Shown one piece after another: positions 9,712 to 19,338 of a DNA stretch of 64,000 nucleotides (positions are counted from its first letter, which is position 1; every line of letters begins with the position of its first letter). The stretch comes from JBMNGW01 sp050950025 (GTDB lineage: Bacteria; Spirochaetota; Spirochaetia; Sphaerochaetales; Sphaerochaetaceae), in contig JBMNGW010000016.1 of assembly GCA_050950025.1 (NCBI GenBank), positions 108,384 to 172,383 of the forward strand, given 5' to 3'. Made by a program: the position numbers and the translations under genes. Under the pieces are notes generated by a model that saw only the letters and a program-made list of their open reading frames with translations, did no database searches and had not been told where the DNA came from.

Positions 9712-10713
9712 CGGTTGTAGTATTATGGTTTTAAATGTTTCGGGATGGCGTACTGAGCTGAAGTCAAATGTTGCATGGTTCTCTTTAGTCAGCGTCAAAA
9801 CTGGAGTTACCACCATTTTTTCGGTACTCTGCCCAGTCATGGCTTTATATAAAGCACGTACGGCTTCTTGACCTTGCAACACCGTCTCTTGAATGGCAAA
9901 AGCTGCCATAAGACCGTTATCAAGATTCTGCAAGCCGATTTCAGTTGGGTTAGCAGAGGCAACCTTAATTTGGTTTTGTCTGCCGGTAGCTACAATGGCC
10001 GTCACTGCCGCTGCTGCCAAATCATCATTGGCGGTGTAAACACCTCTGAGATTGGGGAAGCCTTGAATCCATGTTTCCATCAAGTTGGCAGCAATGGTGC
10101 GATCGATTTCAGTCCATTGTTCGGCAACAATATGCATGTTGGGATACTTTTGCTTTATTGTGTCGCGAAACCCGTCGGCTCTGTCTTCAGACCAGCCATT
10201 ACCAGCAGGACCGCTGAACATTACCAGCTCCCCCGCAGAGCCCAAAACTGCGGCTAAGGCATCGGCTTCAATAACTCCCATAGCATAATCGTCGGCTACC
10301 ACTTTGGTTGTCACCACATCGGTATTGGCCTGACTGCCTGCCCCAACTACGGGAATGCCTCTGCGAACAGCCTCTTCGACCACGGGAACGACCCCCTGCC
10401 CGTCTGTTGCAGAAACAACAAGACCGTCAACGCCTTGCTGCATCAAGTTTTCAATCTGATCAATCTGTTTGTCTAAATGGGCAAACCCACCAGCTTCCAG
10501 ATAAATCATTTTCAGTCCCAGTTTCTCTGCTTCTGTTTTGATTCCATACAACAACGGAATTTCGTACGAGTGGGCCAATAGAGGCAGCGACACTCCGATT
10601 GTCAACTGCTTAGTCCCAGGAGCCTCTGCCTTCCCTGCAGCAAATAGGGCCTGAGTCGTGATGCACAACATCAAAGCCAAAATCAAAAAAAGACTCTTCC
10701 ACCTTTTTCCCAT
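9697..10713 (-). CDS. Ribose-type periplasmic sugar-binding protein 2
   Basis: Start ATG 10711-10713 behind AGGAGGAAGAAC; about 338 aa. Signal peptide MGKRWKSLFLILALML to TQALFA, then AGKAEAP, the mature start common in spirochaete binding proteins. Peripla_BP_4 body: TIGVSLPLLAHSY, DGLVVSATDG, IPVVGAGSQ, MFSGPAGNGWSEDRADGF, VYTANDDLAAAA, VASANPTEIGLQNLD. Strongly similar to the protein at 16262-17251. Four T at 9729-9732 instead of three extend the C-terminus: the paralogue ends HPETFKP, and removing one base gives the same end at 9723. Delivers a sugar-like ligand to the permeases at 11350-13354. Confidence 0.85.
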   Translation of the reverse strand: MGKRWKSLFLILALMLCITTQALFAAGKAEAPGTKQLTIGVSLPLLAHSYEIPLLYGIKTEAEKLGLKMIYLEAGGFAHLDKQIDQIENLMQQGVDGLVVSATDGQGVVPVVEEAVRRGIPVVGAGSQANTDVVTTKVVADDYAMGVIEADALAAVLGSAGELVMFSGPAGNGWSEDRADGFRDTIKQKYPNMHIVAEQWTEIDRTIAANLMETWIQGFPNLRGVYTANDDLAAAAVTAIVATGRQNQIKVASANPTEIGLQNLDNGLMAAFAIQETVLQGQEAVRALYKAMTGQSTEKMVVTPVLTLTKENHATFDFSSVRHPETFKTIILQPSPSS

Positions 10714-10898
10714 GTTCTTCCTCCTTTTTGTAGAACAAAGTAGTATGTGAAAACTCGTGCAGCTTGTTATCTGCACTTTCTCCTTTTACAATAGTGCTTT
10801 TAGCAAAATACCTACTTAGACCTCCTCTATGCAGGCATTGGTGCCATTGTAGCATGCAATATACTAAATCGATATATTTATATATAACTGGTAGAGCA

Positions 10899-10926
10899 AG
10901 AGCATCCCCGTTTTTGGGGATGCTCT
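10899..10926 (-). repeat. Stem-loop between RidA and binding-protein genes
   Basis: Perfect 11-bp inverted repeat AGAGCATCCCC/GGGGATGCTCT around a five-T loop, without a following T-tract on the minus strand. Probably a processing or stabilising structure inside the operon; part of the roughly 230-nt gap 10714-10943 that holds no gene. Confidence 0.55.
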
Positions 10927-10943
10927 AAGATGATTGGAATATG

Positions 10944-11339
10944 TTAGTCTTTGTAAGCTACCAAATCAATTTCGACTAGGCAATCTTTAGCTAAGGCGGT
11001 CACTCCGATAGTAGTGCGCACCGGCTCTTTGTTTGGAATGAATTGTTTTTTATAAACGCTATTCATCCTATCAATATCCCGGGGCAAATCTTTGAGAAAG
11101 ACGCGCACACTCATCACGTGCTCGGGCCCATAGCCGGCAGCTTCCATGATTCTCCAGATGTTTTTAAAAACAATTTCAGTCTGTTCTTCTACCGTGGCGG
11201 CCAAAGGAGCTGTTGGGTTATCAGGATCAACAGGAATCTGGCCTGCCATAAAAAACAAACCGTTCTTTATGGTTCCATAGCTGTATGGTCCATTGGATTT
11301 GGGCATATTTGTTGGCCTGACATAGGTAATTTCACTCAT
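10944..11339 (-). CDS. RidA-family enamine/imine deaminase, intact
   Basis: 131 aa, intact. MSEITYVRPTNMPKSNGPYSYGTIKNG has the archetypal RidA GPYS start; VRVFLKDL in the middle; PVRTTIGV keeps the substrate-carboxylate Arg and LVEIDLVAY the catalytic Glu of the active subfamily. Trimeric RidA hydrolyses enamine/imine intermediates and releases ammonia. Start overlaps the RBS region of the permease stop (AGGAGAG, 7 nt before ATG). It sits inside a transporter operon, pointing to a nitrogen-containing or imine-forming substrate. Confidence 0.85.
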   Translation of the reverse strand: MSEITYVRPTNMPKSNGPYSYGTIKNGLFFMAGQIPVDPDNPTAPLAATVEEQTEIVFKNIWRIMEAAGYGPEHVMSVRVFLKDLPRDIDRMNSVYKKQFIPNKEPVRTTIGVTALAKDCLVEIDLVAYKD

Positions 11340-11349
11340 GATCTCTCCT

Positions 11350-12356
11350 TCAGGCTCCGGCCTGCTTTGGTTTCATCCTCACGTTAACAAATACAACGGC
11401 AATAACGATGGCTCCCCAGTAACATATCTCTGAAATAGGGAGATACGTGGGCGAGGTCCATGCCGTTACCCAAAATGGCAATAATCAGCACCCCGATAGT
11501 AGCCCTTAACACGTTCCCTTCTCCTGAGAAAAGGTGCGAACCGCCGATAATGACTGCCGCAATTGTCTCAAGATGCATCCCTTCGGCCAGTGTTGCCGAA
11601 CCGCTGGCGGCTCGAGAACTAAGCATTACCCCGGCCCAAGCGGCCAGTGAAACACTGAGGATTTGGGCTAGCACTTTGTAAAAGCGGACTTTAATACCGG
11701 CCAACCGGGCGGCATCTTCATCAGATCCCACCGCGTAAATACTCCGTCCCCATACTGTGTAGGTTAAAAAGAGGTGAGCCAGTGCCCACACTCCCCAAAG
11801 CCACAATGACCAGCCAGGGAATCGGTCCAATGTATTTCATACCGATAAAGGTATACGATTTGGGCAATCCGCTAATCGGTCTTCCTTTGGTAATTTCAAA
11901 GGCCAAACCACGGGCGATTGTCATCAGACCAACCGATCCAATCGTCGGGTCGACTTTGAAATATCCGACAACAATACCCATCAGTAACCCTGTTCCGACT
12001 CCCGAAAGAATGCCGGCAATATATCCGGCAGCGGTGCCAAATTTTAAGGCAATTGCGGCCGAAGAGACGGCTCCCAGCGCCACAGAAGCCCCGATGGCCA
12101 AGTTCAAGCCGCCGGCAATAACAGTGAACGTTTGGGCAGCAGTGGCAACCATCAGAACTGAAGCGTGACGCAAAATATTAATCTGGTTAAAGCGGTTACC
12201 AAAGTGAGGTGAGATAAAATACATCGCCACCCACATAACCAACAGGAGCACCAGCGGCCCGTAGGTGGACCATTTGAAGCCTCCTTGCGCCGGTGGGTCG
12301 CAAACATTCTCTTTTCGTTTGCCAAATATGTTTTGTAAAGATAGTTTCATGTTCAT
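11350..12356 (-). CDS. Ribose-type ABC transporter permease B (frameshifted)
   Basis: Start ATG 12356 overlaps the stop of permease A by ATGA. The N-terminal 190 residues hold several membrane segments with the family GGLNLAIGASVALG (RbsC: D-L-S-x-G-x-region) and VDPTIGSVGLMTIARG. A frame change near 11800 (WLVIVALWGVWAL) carries on with VWGRSIYAVGSDEDAARLAGI and ETIAAVIIGG. An extra base in GGGG at 11414-11417 alters the last residues; without it the gene ends at 11350 just before the RidA RBS. Forms the membrane channel with permease A. Confidence 0.8.
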
Positions 12357-13354
12357 ACTCCAACCTTTTGTTTGCGCAGTGAAATGCCGGTCAAGTTCGT
12401 AAAGCCCTCGGTCCTCACATTATTGAGCATAACTGCAAAGATAATAATCAAACCGCGAGTTACCATCTGCATATATGTGGATACATTGAGCAAGGTCAGC
12501 CCGTTAAGCAAAGCTACGACTATCAGCGCACCGACGGTTGCTTGCAGCAAGTTTCCTTTACCCCCTTGCAGGCTCACTCCACCAATGGCGGCTGCCGCAA
12601 TAGCATCAAATGCCAAATCGGAGGCCAAATCGGGGTGAGCGCAATAAATGCGGCTGCTCATGATAATAGCGGTAATAGCTGTCAACAGTCCGGCAAAAGC
12701 ATACGTTGTAATACCGATACTTACCACTTTTCTTCCCGACAGGCGGGCAACGTTGCGGTTGTAGCCAATGGCATACAAGGTTCTTCCGTACGTTGTGTAC
12801 AAGACAATCATTCTGAGAATCAAAAAGGCGGCTACGGCAATAATGATGGGAATCGGAATCGGTCCAATAAACCCTCTGCCGAAAATCTCAAAGTTACATA
12901 CACCTACCAGCTCAATGGGAGTGCTTGTCGTCAGATAACGAGCCAACCCTGAAAGCGAAGTAAGCATACCAAAGGTGATGATAAACGAAGGAAGGTTGAA
13001 GTAAAAGACTAAAACTCCGTTGACCAAACCCAAAAGAATGCCGCAGATTAAACCGATAATCAAGCTAACTGCCAAAGGCAGGTTATACCATGTCAAACAG
13101 ATACCGATGATAACGCTTACAAGCGATGCCATCGAACCCATCGACAAATCGATTTGACCTGTCAAAAGAACTAATGTCTGCCCATAGACAGCAATAACCG
13201 TAATAGCTCCAATTCTCAAAATATTGATGATGTTGGTGGCGGAAAAGAAACGCCTGTCCAAGAACACCATCGCTACGATGATAACTCCTAAAAGAATCAA
13301 GCTGGCGCTCGATTCCTGCAGCCTTCGTTTAAAGGCTTCCGTATTCAACTTCAT
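12353..13354 (-). CDS. Ribose-type ABC transporter permease A
   Basis: Intact 333-aa BPD_transp_2 (RbsC/XylH-like) protein with about eight to ten hydrophobic segments. Landmarks: VYGQTLVLLTGQIDLSMGSMA, NLPSFIITFGML, YGRTLYAIGYNRNVARLSG (coupling region) and AFDAIAAAAIGGVSLQGGKG. Start ATG overlaps the ATPase stop (ATGA) and its own stop overlaps permease B, so the three are translationally coupled. Two permease genes and a double ATPase are the usual set for ribose-, xylose- or autoinducer-2-type systems. Confidence 0.9.
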   Translation of the reverse strand: MKLNTEAFKRRLQESSASLILLGVIIVAMVFLDRRFFSATNIINILRIGAITVIAVYGQTLVLLTGQIDLSMGSMASLVSVIIGICLTWYNLPLAVSLIIGLICGILLGLVNGVLVFYFNLPSFIITFGMLTSLSGLARYLTTSTPIELVGVCNFEIFGRGFIGPIPIPIIIAVAAFLILRMIVLYTTYGRTLYAIGYNRNVARLSGRKVVSIGITTYAFAGLLTAITAIIMSSRIYCAHPDLASDLAFDAIAAAAIGGVSLQGGKGNLLQATVGALIVVALLNGLTLLNVSTYMQMVTRGLIIIFAVMLNNVRTEGFTNLTGISLRKQKVGV

Positions 13355-14898
13355 GCTTCACTCTCCCTTGCTCCAGAACGGCTTTTTTTTACCTCTCCGA
13401 ATACGGCTGCAATCAACTGCTCCCGTTTAACGTTGTCGTGCTTGAACTCCTCAACAATCTCTCCGTCACGAATAACGTAGATTCTGTCGCACATACCCAA
13501 GACTTCAGAGTAGTCGGTGGAGAACAACAGGACTGTTTTGCCATCTTCTACCATCTGATGGAACAAAGCATAAATTTCTGTTTTTGCTCCTACATCAATA
13601 CCGCGAGTCGGCTCGATGCAGACCAGAATTTCAGCCGCTTTTGCCAACCATTTGGCAATGACAATCTTTTGCTGGGTTTCCTCCACTGAGGTTTTTGGTT
13701 GCCGCATAGAGATTCGGAGTGACGATGTTGAGTTTTTTAGCATACTCTTGGGCCACTTTTTCTTCCGAATCCATGTTAATCCAGCCCATCTTTCCAAGCA
13801 TTTCCAACAAGGGGAGCGAAATGTTCTGAATAACAGGGAAATCTACAATGACTCCCATATCGCGACGGTCGGAAGGGATCAGCCCAATATTATTGGCAAT
13901 GGCATCAATGGGTGTTTTGAGCTTCACCGGATTACCATCAATAAAGACTTGTCCGCTTCGTTCGTTCAAAATGCCGGCCAAAGAGTGGGCCAACGGCTCC
14001 ATTCCCGAACCGATAACTCCCGTAATACCGACAATCTCGCCTCTGCGGGCTTCAATATTGATATCATTATAGGTACCCAGGCAAGCACAAACCCTCTGTT
14101 TTCAGTCTAACCTCTTTGGGTGTTACCGGAGTGTGGGGGTACTGCTCTTCAATGCGAGTTCCCACCATCTCTTCAACAAGGAAGTCAGTGTGCAAATCTT
14201 TGTCCACCACATGGGTGCTTACTTTCTTGCCGTCTCTGAATACAGTCACCCTATCGCCGATTTCAGAAAGTTCTTCAAGGCGGTGGGAGATGTAGATAAT
14301 AGCAATTCCCTGCCTGCGCAACTCTTTAACCAATTTAAATAGGTTTTGAATCTCTCCGGAGCTCAGCGCACTGGTCGGCTCATCCATAATGAGGAGCTTT
14401 GCCTCTCCTAGCAAGGCTCGGGCGATATCGGACAATCTGCTTTTCGGAAGCTAAGAGAGTCGAGACCTTCCTTTTTAAATCGAGTTTGACGTTCAGCTTG
14501 CCCAAAATCTCTTCGGCAATCCTGTAGGTCTCCTTCCAGTTAACAATGGGGCCCATAACCATCGGGCGGTGGCCGATGGTAATATTTTCAGCCACATCCA
14601 AGTTTGGCAGAAGCATAAACTCCTGGTGAATTGTCTTAATGCCCGCCTTTTGTGCGTCAATGGGCCGGGCGAAAAGAACTTGTTCTCCGCCAAGCCATAT
14701 CTTCCCCTCATCAGGGGGGAACTTACCAGAAAGAATGTTAATTAACGTGCTCTTTCCGGCACCGTTTTCTCCGATCAGGAAGTGGACCTCTCCCCGTTTT
14801 ATTTCGAAGTCGACTTTATCCAAAGCCTGCACTCCGGGGAAGGCTTTACTGACCCCTTCAACCCGCAGTAGCGACTCATTTCCCATTTCAGTGTTCAT
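13351..14898 (-). pseudogene. RbsA-type double ABC ATPase, frameshifted
   Basis: About 515 aa when joined. First domain: Walker A GENGAGKSTLINILSG (about residues 39-54), Q-loop TIHQEF, signature region broken (ASEKQIV then a frame change near 14435), Walker B LLIMDEPTSAL, His loop YISHRLEE. Second domain: EIVGITG-type start, RRDMGVI, NLSGGNxQK signature broken near 13650-13700, then EPTRGIDVGAK and LFSTDYSEVLGMCDRI. At least three frameshifts. Start lies inside the last codons of the upstream RidA fusion (11-nt overlap). Energises import for the two permeases; as written it would not give a full protein. Confidence 0.8.
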
Positions 14899-16037
14899 AT
14901 GCCGATACCTCTATTTCAATGTCGTGATACGGATCCCATCCCTTCTCATAATCTTCATTCATTCGAGAGACTTCAAATGCAGCCCATACCGGATGACGTC
15001 CTGCATCGAAGTACGTTTCAAATACCTCTTCAACTATGGGTAGGTCGTTCATATCACGCAAATACAACCGTGCTTCAAATGCATCTTTTAAAGAGGAGCC
15101 AGCCACTTCCAAAACTGCCTGAAGGTTCTCCATGCAGCGGATGGTCCTCTCTTTAAATGTTCCATTAATCAGGCGCTTGGCCACCGGGTCGATTGCTCTG
15201 ACTCCCGCTAGCCACAGATAAGAGCCAATGCGGATTTCCTTGACTAAACGGTCCGGTAGGCAACTGCCCCTTCTCCGTTCGCAGGTGTTCCATATCGTCT
15301 TTTTTGTAGGCATCACATTCGATGGCAATACGCTGTTCATGCATCAATCTTGCCGGTTCCACAATAACGCGCAAGGGAAATTTCTCATACAAAGGCCGTG
15401 TAACTTCATTAACGATAATTCGGTCAAGCATGTTGCGCACATACACACGCATGCGCAAAGCGTGCTGCACATCAGAGCCCGCTTTTTGCAACAATCTCTC
15501 CATTTCGGTAAAGCAAGCGGCAACTTCATCGGCAAACATCTTTTGATCATACGTAATAGAAGTTGCTTCGGGAACTACTGCACTCAGACTAATATAATCA
15601 CCATAAGCGACAGCACCTGACCAAGGAGCATACCGTTTGTCCTCATAATGGGTCACCTCAACGCTTGAGTCAGCGGCGATGCAATGAATAAGGACATCTA
15701 AATCATCTTCAAATCGGTGCATTTCAAGAATGGTAGCCGTGGGCATTTTGTCAGCATCAAAACGCTTGGCAACTTCTTGAGCCACATTATCGGCATTCCG
15801 CATGTTTCTTAGATATACAGTCAGCTTGACAACGTTTTGCACCGTTGCCCCAGCTTCTCTAAGAATCACATCAAGATTATCAAGGCACTGAGACATATGT
15901 GCCGAGAAATCCCGATTTTCTATTAGTTTGCCCGTTTGCGGGTCTATTGGACGAACCCCAGAACTGTAAATGAGACCGTCAATCCTCACAGCATGATTCC
16001 GTGAATTCTTCTCTTTCCAACCAGTAAAAAATTGCAT
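14888..16037 (-). CDS. Triple-domain RidA-like fusion protein (one frameshift)
   Basis: Joined over one extra base near 15239 (GPFSQ-EIRIGSYLW) the gene encodes about 382 aa made of three RidA/YjgF-like domains. Domain 1 (about 1-120): VRIDGLIYSSGVRPIDPQTG, LREAGAT, VYLRNM. Domain 2 (about 130-250): YISLSAVVPE, LLQKAGSDVQHALRM, VYVRNM, PLRVIVEPARL, IAIECDAY. Domain 3 (about 262-382): YLWLAGVRAIDPVAK, LEVAGSSLKDAFEARLYLRDM, IEIEVSAY. The canonical Arg position looks kept only in domain 2; the Glu is seen in domains 2 and 3. RidA normally is a trimer of single domains, so this may be a covalent pseudo-trimer. Heads the RidA/ABC genes behind binding protein 1. Confidence 0.75.
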
Positions 16038-16219
16038 TAAGATACTCCTATCTCTTTTCGATTTCTGTGCAAAAGTTGTGTCATTCTATCTTGGTGTTCA
16101 GCTTACACCCTGCAAGGATTTCGTCGCCTAAAACAAACAAGAACTCGCTTAAAAAATGCAATGGCCTTAGGCCGCTTCTTCTCTTAATATCTCACGTTTC
16201 TGTGCCTAATGAGCACAGT

Positions 16220-16248
16220 GAGTCCCATCCGTTGTATGGATGGGACTC
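16220..16248 (-). repeat. Stem-loop after first binding-protein gene
   Basis: Perfect 11-bp arms GAGTCCCATCC/GGATGGGACTC with a 7-nt loop, 14 nt past the stop of binding protein 1 and in a 225-nt gap (16038-16261) without a gene. No minus-strand T-tract, so likely attenuation or mRNA stabilisation giving more binding protein than transporter. Confidence 0.55.
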
Positions 16249-16261
16249 TTATTCAATTACC

Positions 16262-17251
16262 TCACGGTTTGAAGGTCTCGGGGTGTCTTACGGAACTGAA
16301 ATCAAATGTCGCGTGGTTTTCGCGAGTCAATTTCAGAGCGGGTGTAAGAACCGTTTTGTCAGTCGGCTGGCCGGTCATGGCTTTGTATGCCGCCCTAACG
16401 CCTTCTCGGCCCTGCAAGACAGTCTGCTGAATGGCAAATGCAGCCACCAAGCCGTTGTCAAGGTTTTGCAAGCCGATTTCGGTCGGGTTGGCAGAAGCAA
16501 CTTTGATCTGGTTCTGCTTGCCTGCTGCTACGATAGAAGCAACTGCGGCAGCTGCCAAGTCATCATTGGCAGAGTAGACACCATTGAGGTTGGGGAACGC
16601 CTGCATCCAAGTCTCCATGAGGTTGGAAGCAATTGTTCTGTCAACTTCGGTCCACTGCTCAGCAACAATTTTCATGTTGGGATATTTTTTCTCAACAGTT
16701 TCACGGAATCCGGCTGCGCGATCTTCAGACCACTCGTTTCCCGGAGGACCGCTGAACATGACAAATTCACCCTTGGAACCGTACAGTTCGGCCAAAGCAT
16801 CGGCCTGGATGACGCCCATTTCATAGTCGTCGGCCAAGATTTTGGTTGTGACGTTCTCAGTGGCTGCCTGGCTGCCGACTCCGACTACGGGAATACCCAT
16901 TGCCATGGCCTGCTCGACCACGGGGACTACGCCCTTGGCATCGGTGGCACCGACCAGAAGAGCATCAACTCCCTGTTGCATCAAGTTCTCAATCTGGTTG
17001 ATCTGTTTGTCAAGGTGAGTGAACCCACCAGCTTCAAGATAAACAACCTTGACTCCAAGCTTGGCAGCTTCATCTTGAATTCCATACAGCAAAGGAATCC
17101 AGAACGAGTGAGTCAGCATGGGCAATGCAGCACCGATGACCAACTGTTTCTCTCCGGCAACTTCCGCTTTTCCGCCGGCAAAGAGAGACTGTCCCACGAC
17201 GGAGAACAGCAGCGCGAGAATCAATATGACACTGATCCATCTTCTTTTCAT
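16262..17251 (-). CDS. Ribose-type periplasmic sugar-binding protein 1
   Basis: Intact 329 aa. Signal peptide MKRRWISVILILALLF to SLFA, mature AGGKAEVAG. Peripla_BP_4 landmarks: VIGAALPMLTHSFWIPLLYG, LEAGGFTHLDKQINQIENL, VFSAND-type hinge (VYSANDDLAAAAV), VASANPTEIGLQNLDNGL, end HPETFKP. Start ATG 17249-17251 behind AGGGAGGAAAAAG. First gene of the operon 17251 to 9267. Close paralogue of 9697-10713, so the operon carries two binding proteins for one transporter, possibly for two related ligands. Confidence 0.9.
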   Translation of the reverse strand: MKRRWISVILILALLFSVVGQSLFAGGKAEVAGEKQLVIGAALPMLTHSFWIPLLYGIQDEAAKLGVKVVYLEAGGFTHLDKQINQIENLMQQGVDALLVGATDAKGVVPVVEQAMAMGIPVVGVGSQAATENVTTKILADDYEMGVIQADALAELYGSKGEFVMFSGPPGNEWSEDRAAGFRETVEKKYPNMKIVAEQWTEVDRTIASNLMETWMQAFPNLNGVYSANDDLAAAAVASIVAAGKQNQIKVASANPTEIGLQNLDNGLVAAFAIQQTVLQGREGVRAAYKAMTGQPTDKTVLTPALKLTRENHATFDFSSVRHPETFKP

Positions 17252-17541
17252 CTTTTTCCTCCCTTAGAAAAATGATTGGATATAAAAAGAGTCCCACATC
17301 GAACATGGATACGGCATCGGGGAACGTTCCTTCCCTTCAAACCGACACTCAGCATCCAAAGCAGGGCTCTAATTCCCTTTTCTCCTCCACAGACATTGCA
17401 TAACAACGCGAGCTCACACAAGAACGTTTCCTTTTTACCATTTCTTACTTTAAAAAGTTCCTCCTGAGGAAATGCCTATGGCCTTTGTTACCTGTTTCAA
17501 CTCGCAAAACAGCATGAATTGCACCTGTTTTACCTGTCTGA
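17252..17541 (-). other. Long 5' leader of the ABC/RidA operon
   Basis: About 290 nt between the predicted transcription start and the first gene. It contains a GGAACGTTCC dyad and a possible 30-codon Cys-containing open frame (MVKRKRSCVSSRCYAM onward) without a well-placed RBS. No known riboswitch class recognised. Confidence 0.4.
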
Positions 17542-17584
17542 TTGTACAACAAGCTCATTATAGCATAGTACCAGTATTCGTCAA
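17542..17584 (-). promoter_or_regulatory. Promoter and operator of the ABC/RidA operon
   Basis: Minus strand: TTGACG (17579-17584), 16 nt, TATAAT (17557-17562), 4 nt, then TTGTTGTACAA (17542-17552; TTGTACAACAA on plus), an exact TTGT-N3-ACAA site. Binding there would block transcription initiation. Confidence 0.75.
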
Positions 17585-17659
17585 TCTATAAATTTTTCTC
17601 TATTCCTACTTCTTTACTAGGAAGTAGTAAGAAATAGCCACTTTAAAAGCATGAGAAAT

Positions 17660-19071
17660 TTATTGCCTATCTTGGCGAAACTTACGTGCTATTTGAGGCT
17701 TTACTACCACCCCCGGTCCATTAATACACCCCCCTTCGCAGCACATCACTTCCACCAAAATCGGCAGCGATGGGCCGTTTTTCCCAAGACGAGAGAACTC
17801 GTACCGTTTTTTTATCAAGACCGTCAACGCTGTGAACTCTCAGCTCTTTTTGATCACTGCGCCTATTCACACAAGCCGCCACCCCTCCACTGAGGGCAAA
17901 CTGGCGACAATCGGTCCAGCTCTGCTTTTTGCTCCTCTTCACATTCTTCCATTTCGCGCACATCAATATCCTTGGCCAAAAAGAGGGCTGCCAGCTCGCT
18001 GAAAGTCATAACCGCATCTATCTCTGCAAGATGAGCTGCCTCAGAGCGTTTGGCCAAACATGGACCGATAAAAACGTTCTTTGCTTGGGGATATTTTTGG
18101 CGAGCTTGTTGGCCCGTATACGCCATTGGCGATAAGGCGGTACTCAGATGCCCCGATAATTGGGGAAGGTGTTTATCCACTAAAGCTGTATAAGCGGGAC
18201 AGCAACTGGTAGTCATGAACTCCTTTTTTTGAAGCAACTCTTCTGCTTCATGATAACTGGTGGTTTCAGCTCCTTGAGCCACCTCCAACACTGCCGAAAA
18301 ACCAGCTTCTAAAAGAGCCTTTGAAATTTGAGACAGCGTGCCGGGAAATTGTCCTTCTATGGAGGGGGCAATCAGAGCCACTGTCGGCACTTCTTCTTTT
18401 AAGTATAAAGCTATTTCCATCATTTCAGAACGCTCCACAATCGCCCCAAAAGGGCAATTGGCAGCACATTTGCCACAGCTGATGCATTTTTCTTTGTCCA
18501 ATTCTACATATCCATGTTCGTTTTTATGCACGGCGTCTACAGGACAGGCCGACTCACAGGGGACTGGTACATGGACAATAGCTCCAAAGGGACAGACGCC
18601 CATACATTTACCGCAGCGGATACAACACTCTTCATCAATTTCGGCTTGGCCTTGATCAAAGGTGATACAGGTTTTGGGACAGTTGGTCAAACAAGGACGG
18701 GCAATGCATTGACGACACGCCGCACTGACAAAATAGCGCTCTTTAGGACAGGCACTGCAGGCTGTGGGAATGGTAGTAAGAACCGGCTCTCCTTGAAGTG
18801 AGCGTCCCTTTTGACTGGCAGCAAAAGCGCCCAGACTTTTAAGTTCGTCATCTTCACTGGGAATATCGACTCCCATCATGGCCATAATGCGGTAGCGAAC
18901 CATAGCTCGCTCTTTGTAAATACAGCAGCGACTTGATATCCTCTCTTTGGGAATAATGGCAAACGGTATGGCATCAATCTTCTGCTCAAAGCCGTCGGCA
19001 AAAAAGGCTTTTAAGACTTCAGTTTGAACTTGCCTTTTTATGAAGGTATATTGGTTATTGATTTCAAGCAT
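17660..19071 (-). CDS. Group B monomeric [FeFe] hydrogenase (frameshift near C-end)
   Basis: N-terminal SRCCIYKERAMVRYRIMAMMG is typical of the group B1/B3 [FeFe] hydrogenase family. Then three ferredoxin-like cluster regions (CSACPKE with CRQC, CIRCGKCMGVCP, CISCGKCAANCP) and the H-cluster motifs TSCCPAY (both cysteines present), FIGPCLAKR, and, after a frame change near 17880, EVMCCEGGCINGPG ending at the TAA 17660-17662. About 470 aa joined. Oxidises or evolves H2 with ferredoxin. Start ATG overlaps the 2Fe-2S gene stop by 8 nt. Last gene of the hydrogenase operon; without the frame correction the third H-cluster motif is lost. Confidence 0.8.
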
Positions 19072-19330
19072 CCAGTGCCTCTTTTATTAACAGGATAAAT
19101 TTCGTTTGGTCCACTTCTGCATGCAATTGCTCCCCTATTTGCACATAAGGGGGGCGCAGGCCTCTTTGATGTTCTTTACAACACCCTAGGCAGGAAACTC
19201 CTTCCACTTCAATTCTTTGTTGCAGTTCAGAATCCAGAAAATCGCCATATAACAACAAATCGGCTCCTCCTTGTACAAAACAAGCGGTTCCCATGCAAAT
19301 TCTCACCATGATTTTCTGTGTAACCATCTT
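19064..19330 (-). CDS. Thioredoxin-like [2Fe-2S] ferredoxin
   Basis: Start ATG 19330 behind GGAGAAAAAAG; 88 aa. MVRICMGTACFVQGGADLL carries C-x4-C and EGVSCLGCCKEH the second cysteine pair, the pattern of the NuoE/HydC-type thioredoxin-like 2Fe-2S domain. Likely electron carrier or partner subunit for the hydrogenase gene that overlaps its end. A second copy (22282-22542) pairs in the same way with HydS. Confidence 0.75.
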   Translation of the reverse strand, partial: KMVTQKIMVRICMGTACFVQGGADLLLYGDFLDSELQQRIEVEGVSCLGCCKEHQRGLRPPYVQIGEQLHAEVDQTKFILLIKEALDA

Positions 19331-19338
19331 TTTTCTCC

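Noticed and set aside
10850..10890. Additional GntR-type operator before binding protein 2
   Set aside because: ATTG-N7-CAAT is present, but the half-site spacing differs from the other six sites and the -35 box is poor.
16067..17275. 402-codon open frame opposite the first binding-protein gene
   Set aside because: It is antisense to a clear Peripla_BP_4 gene with signal peptide and RBS; its translation has no recognisable domain.
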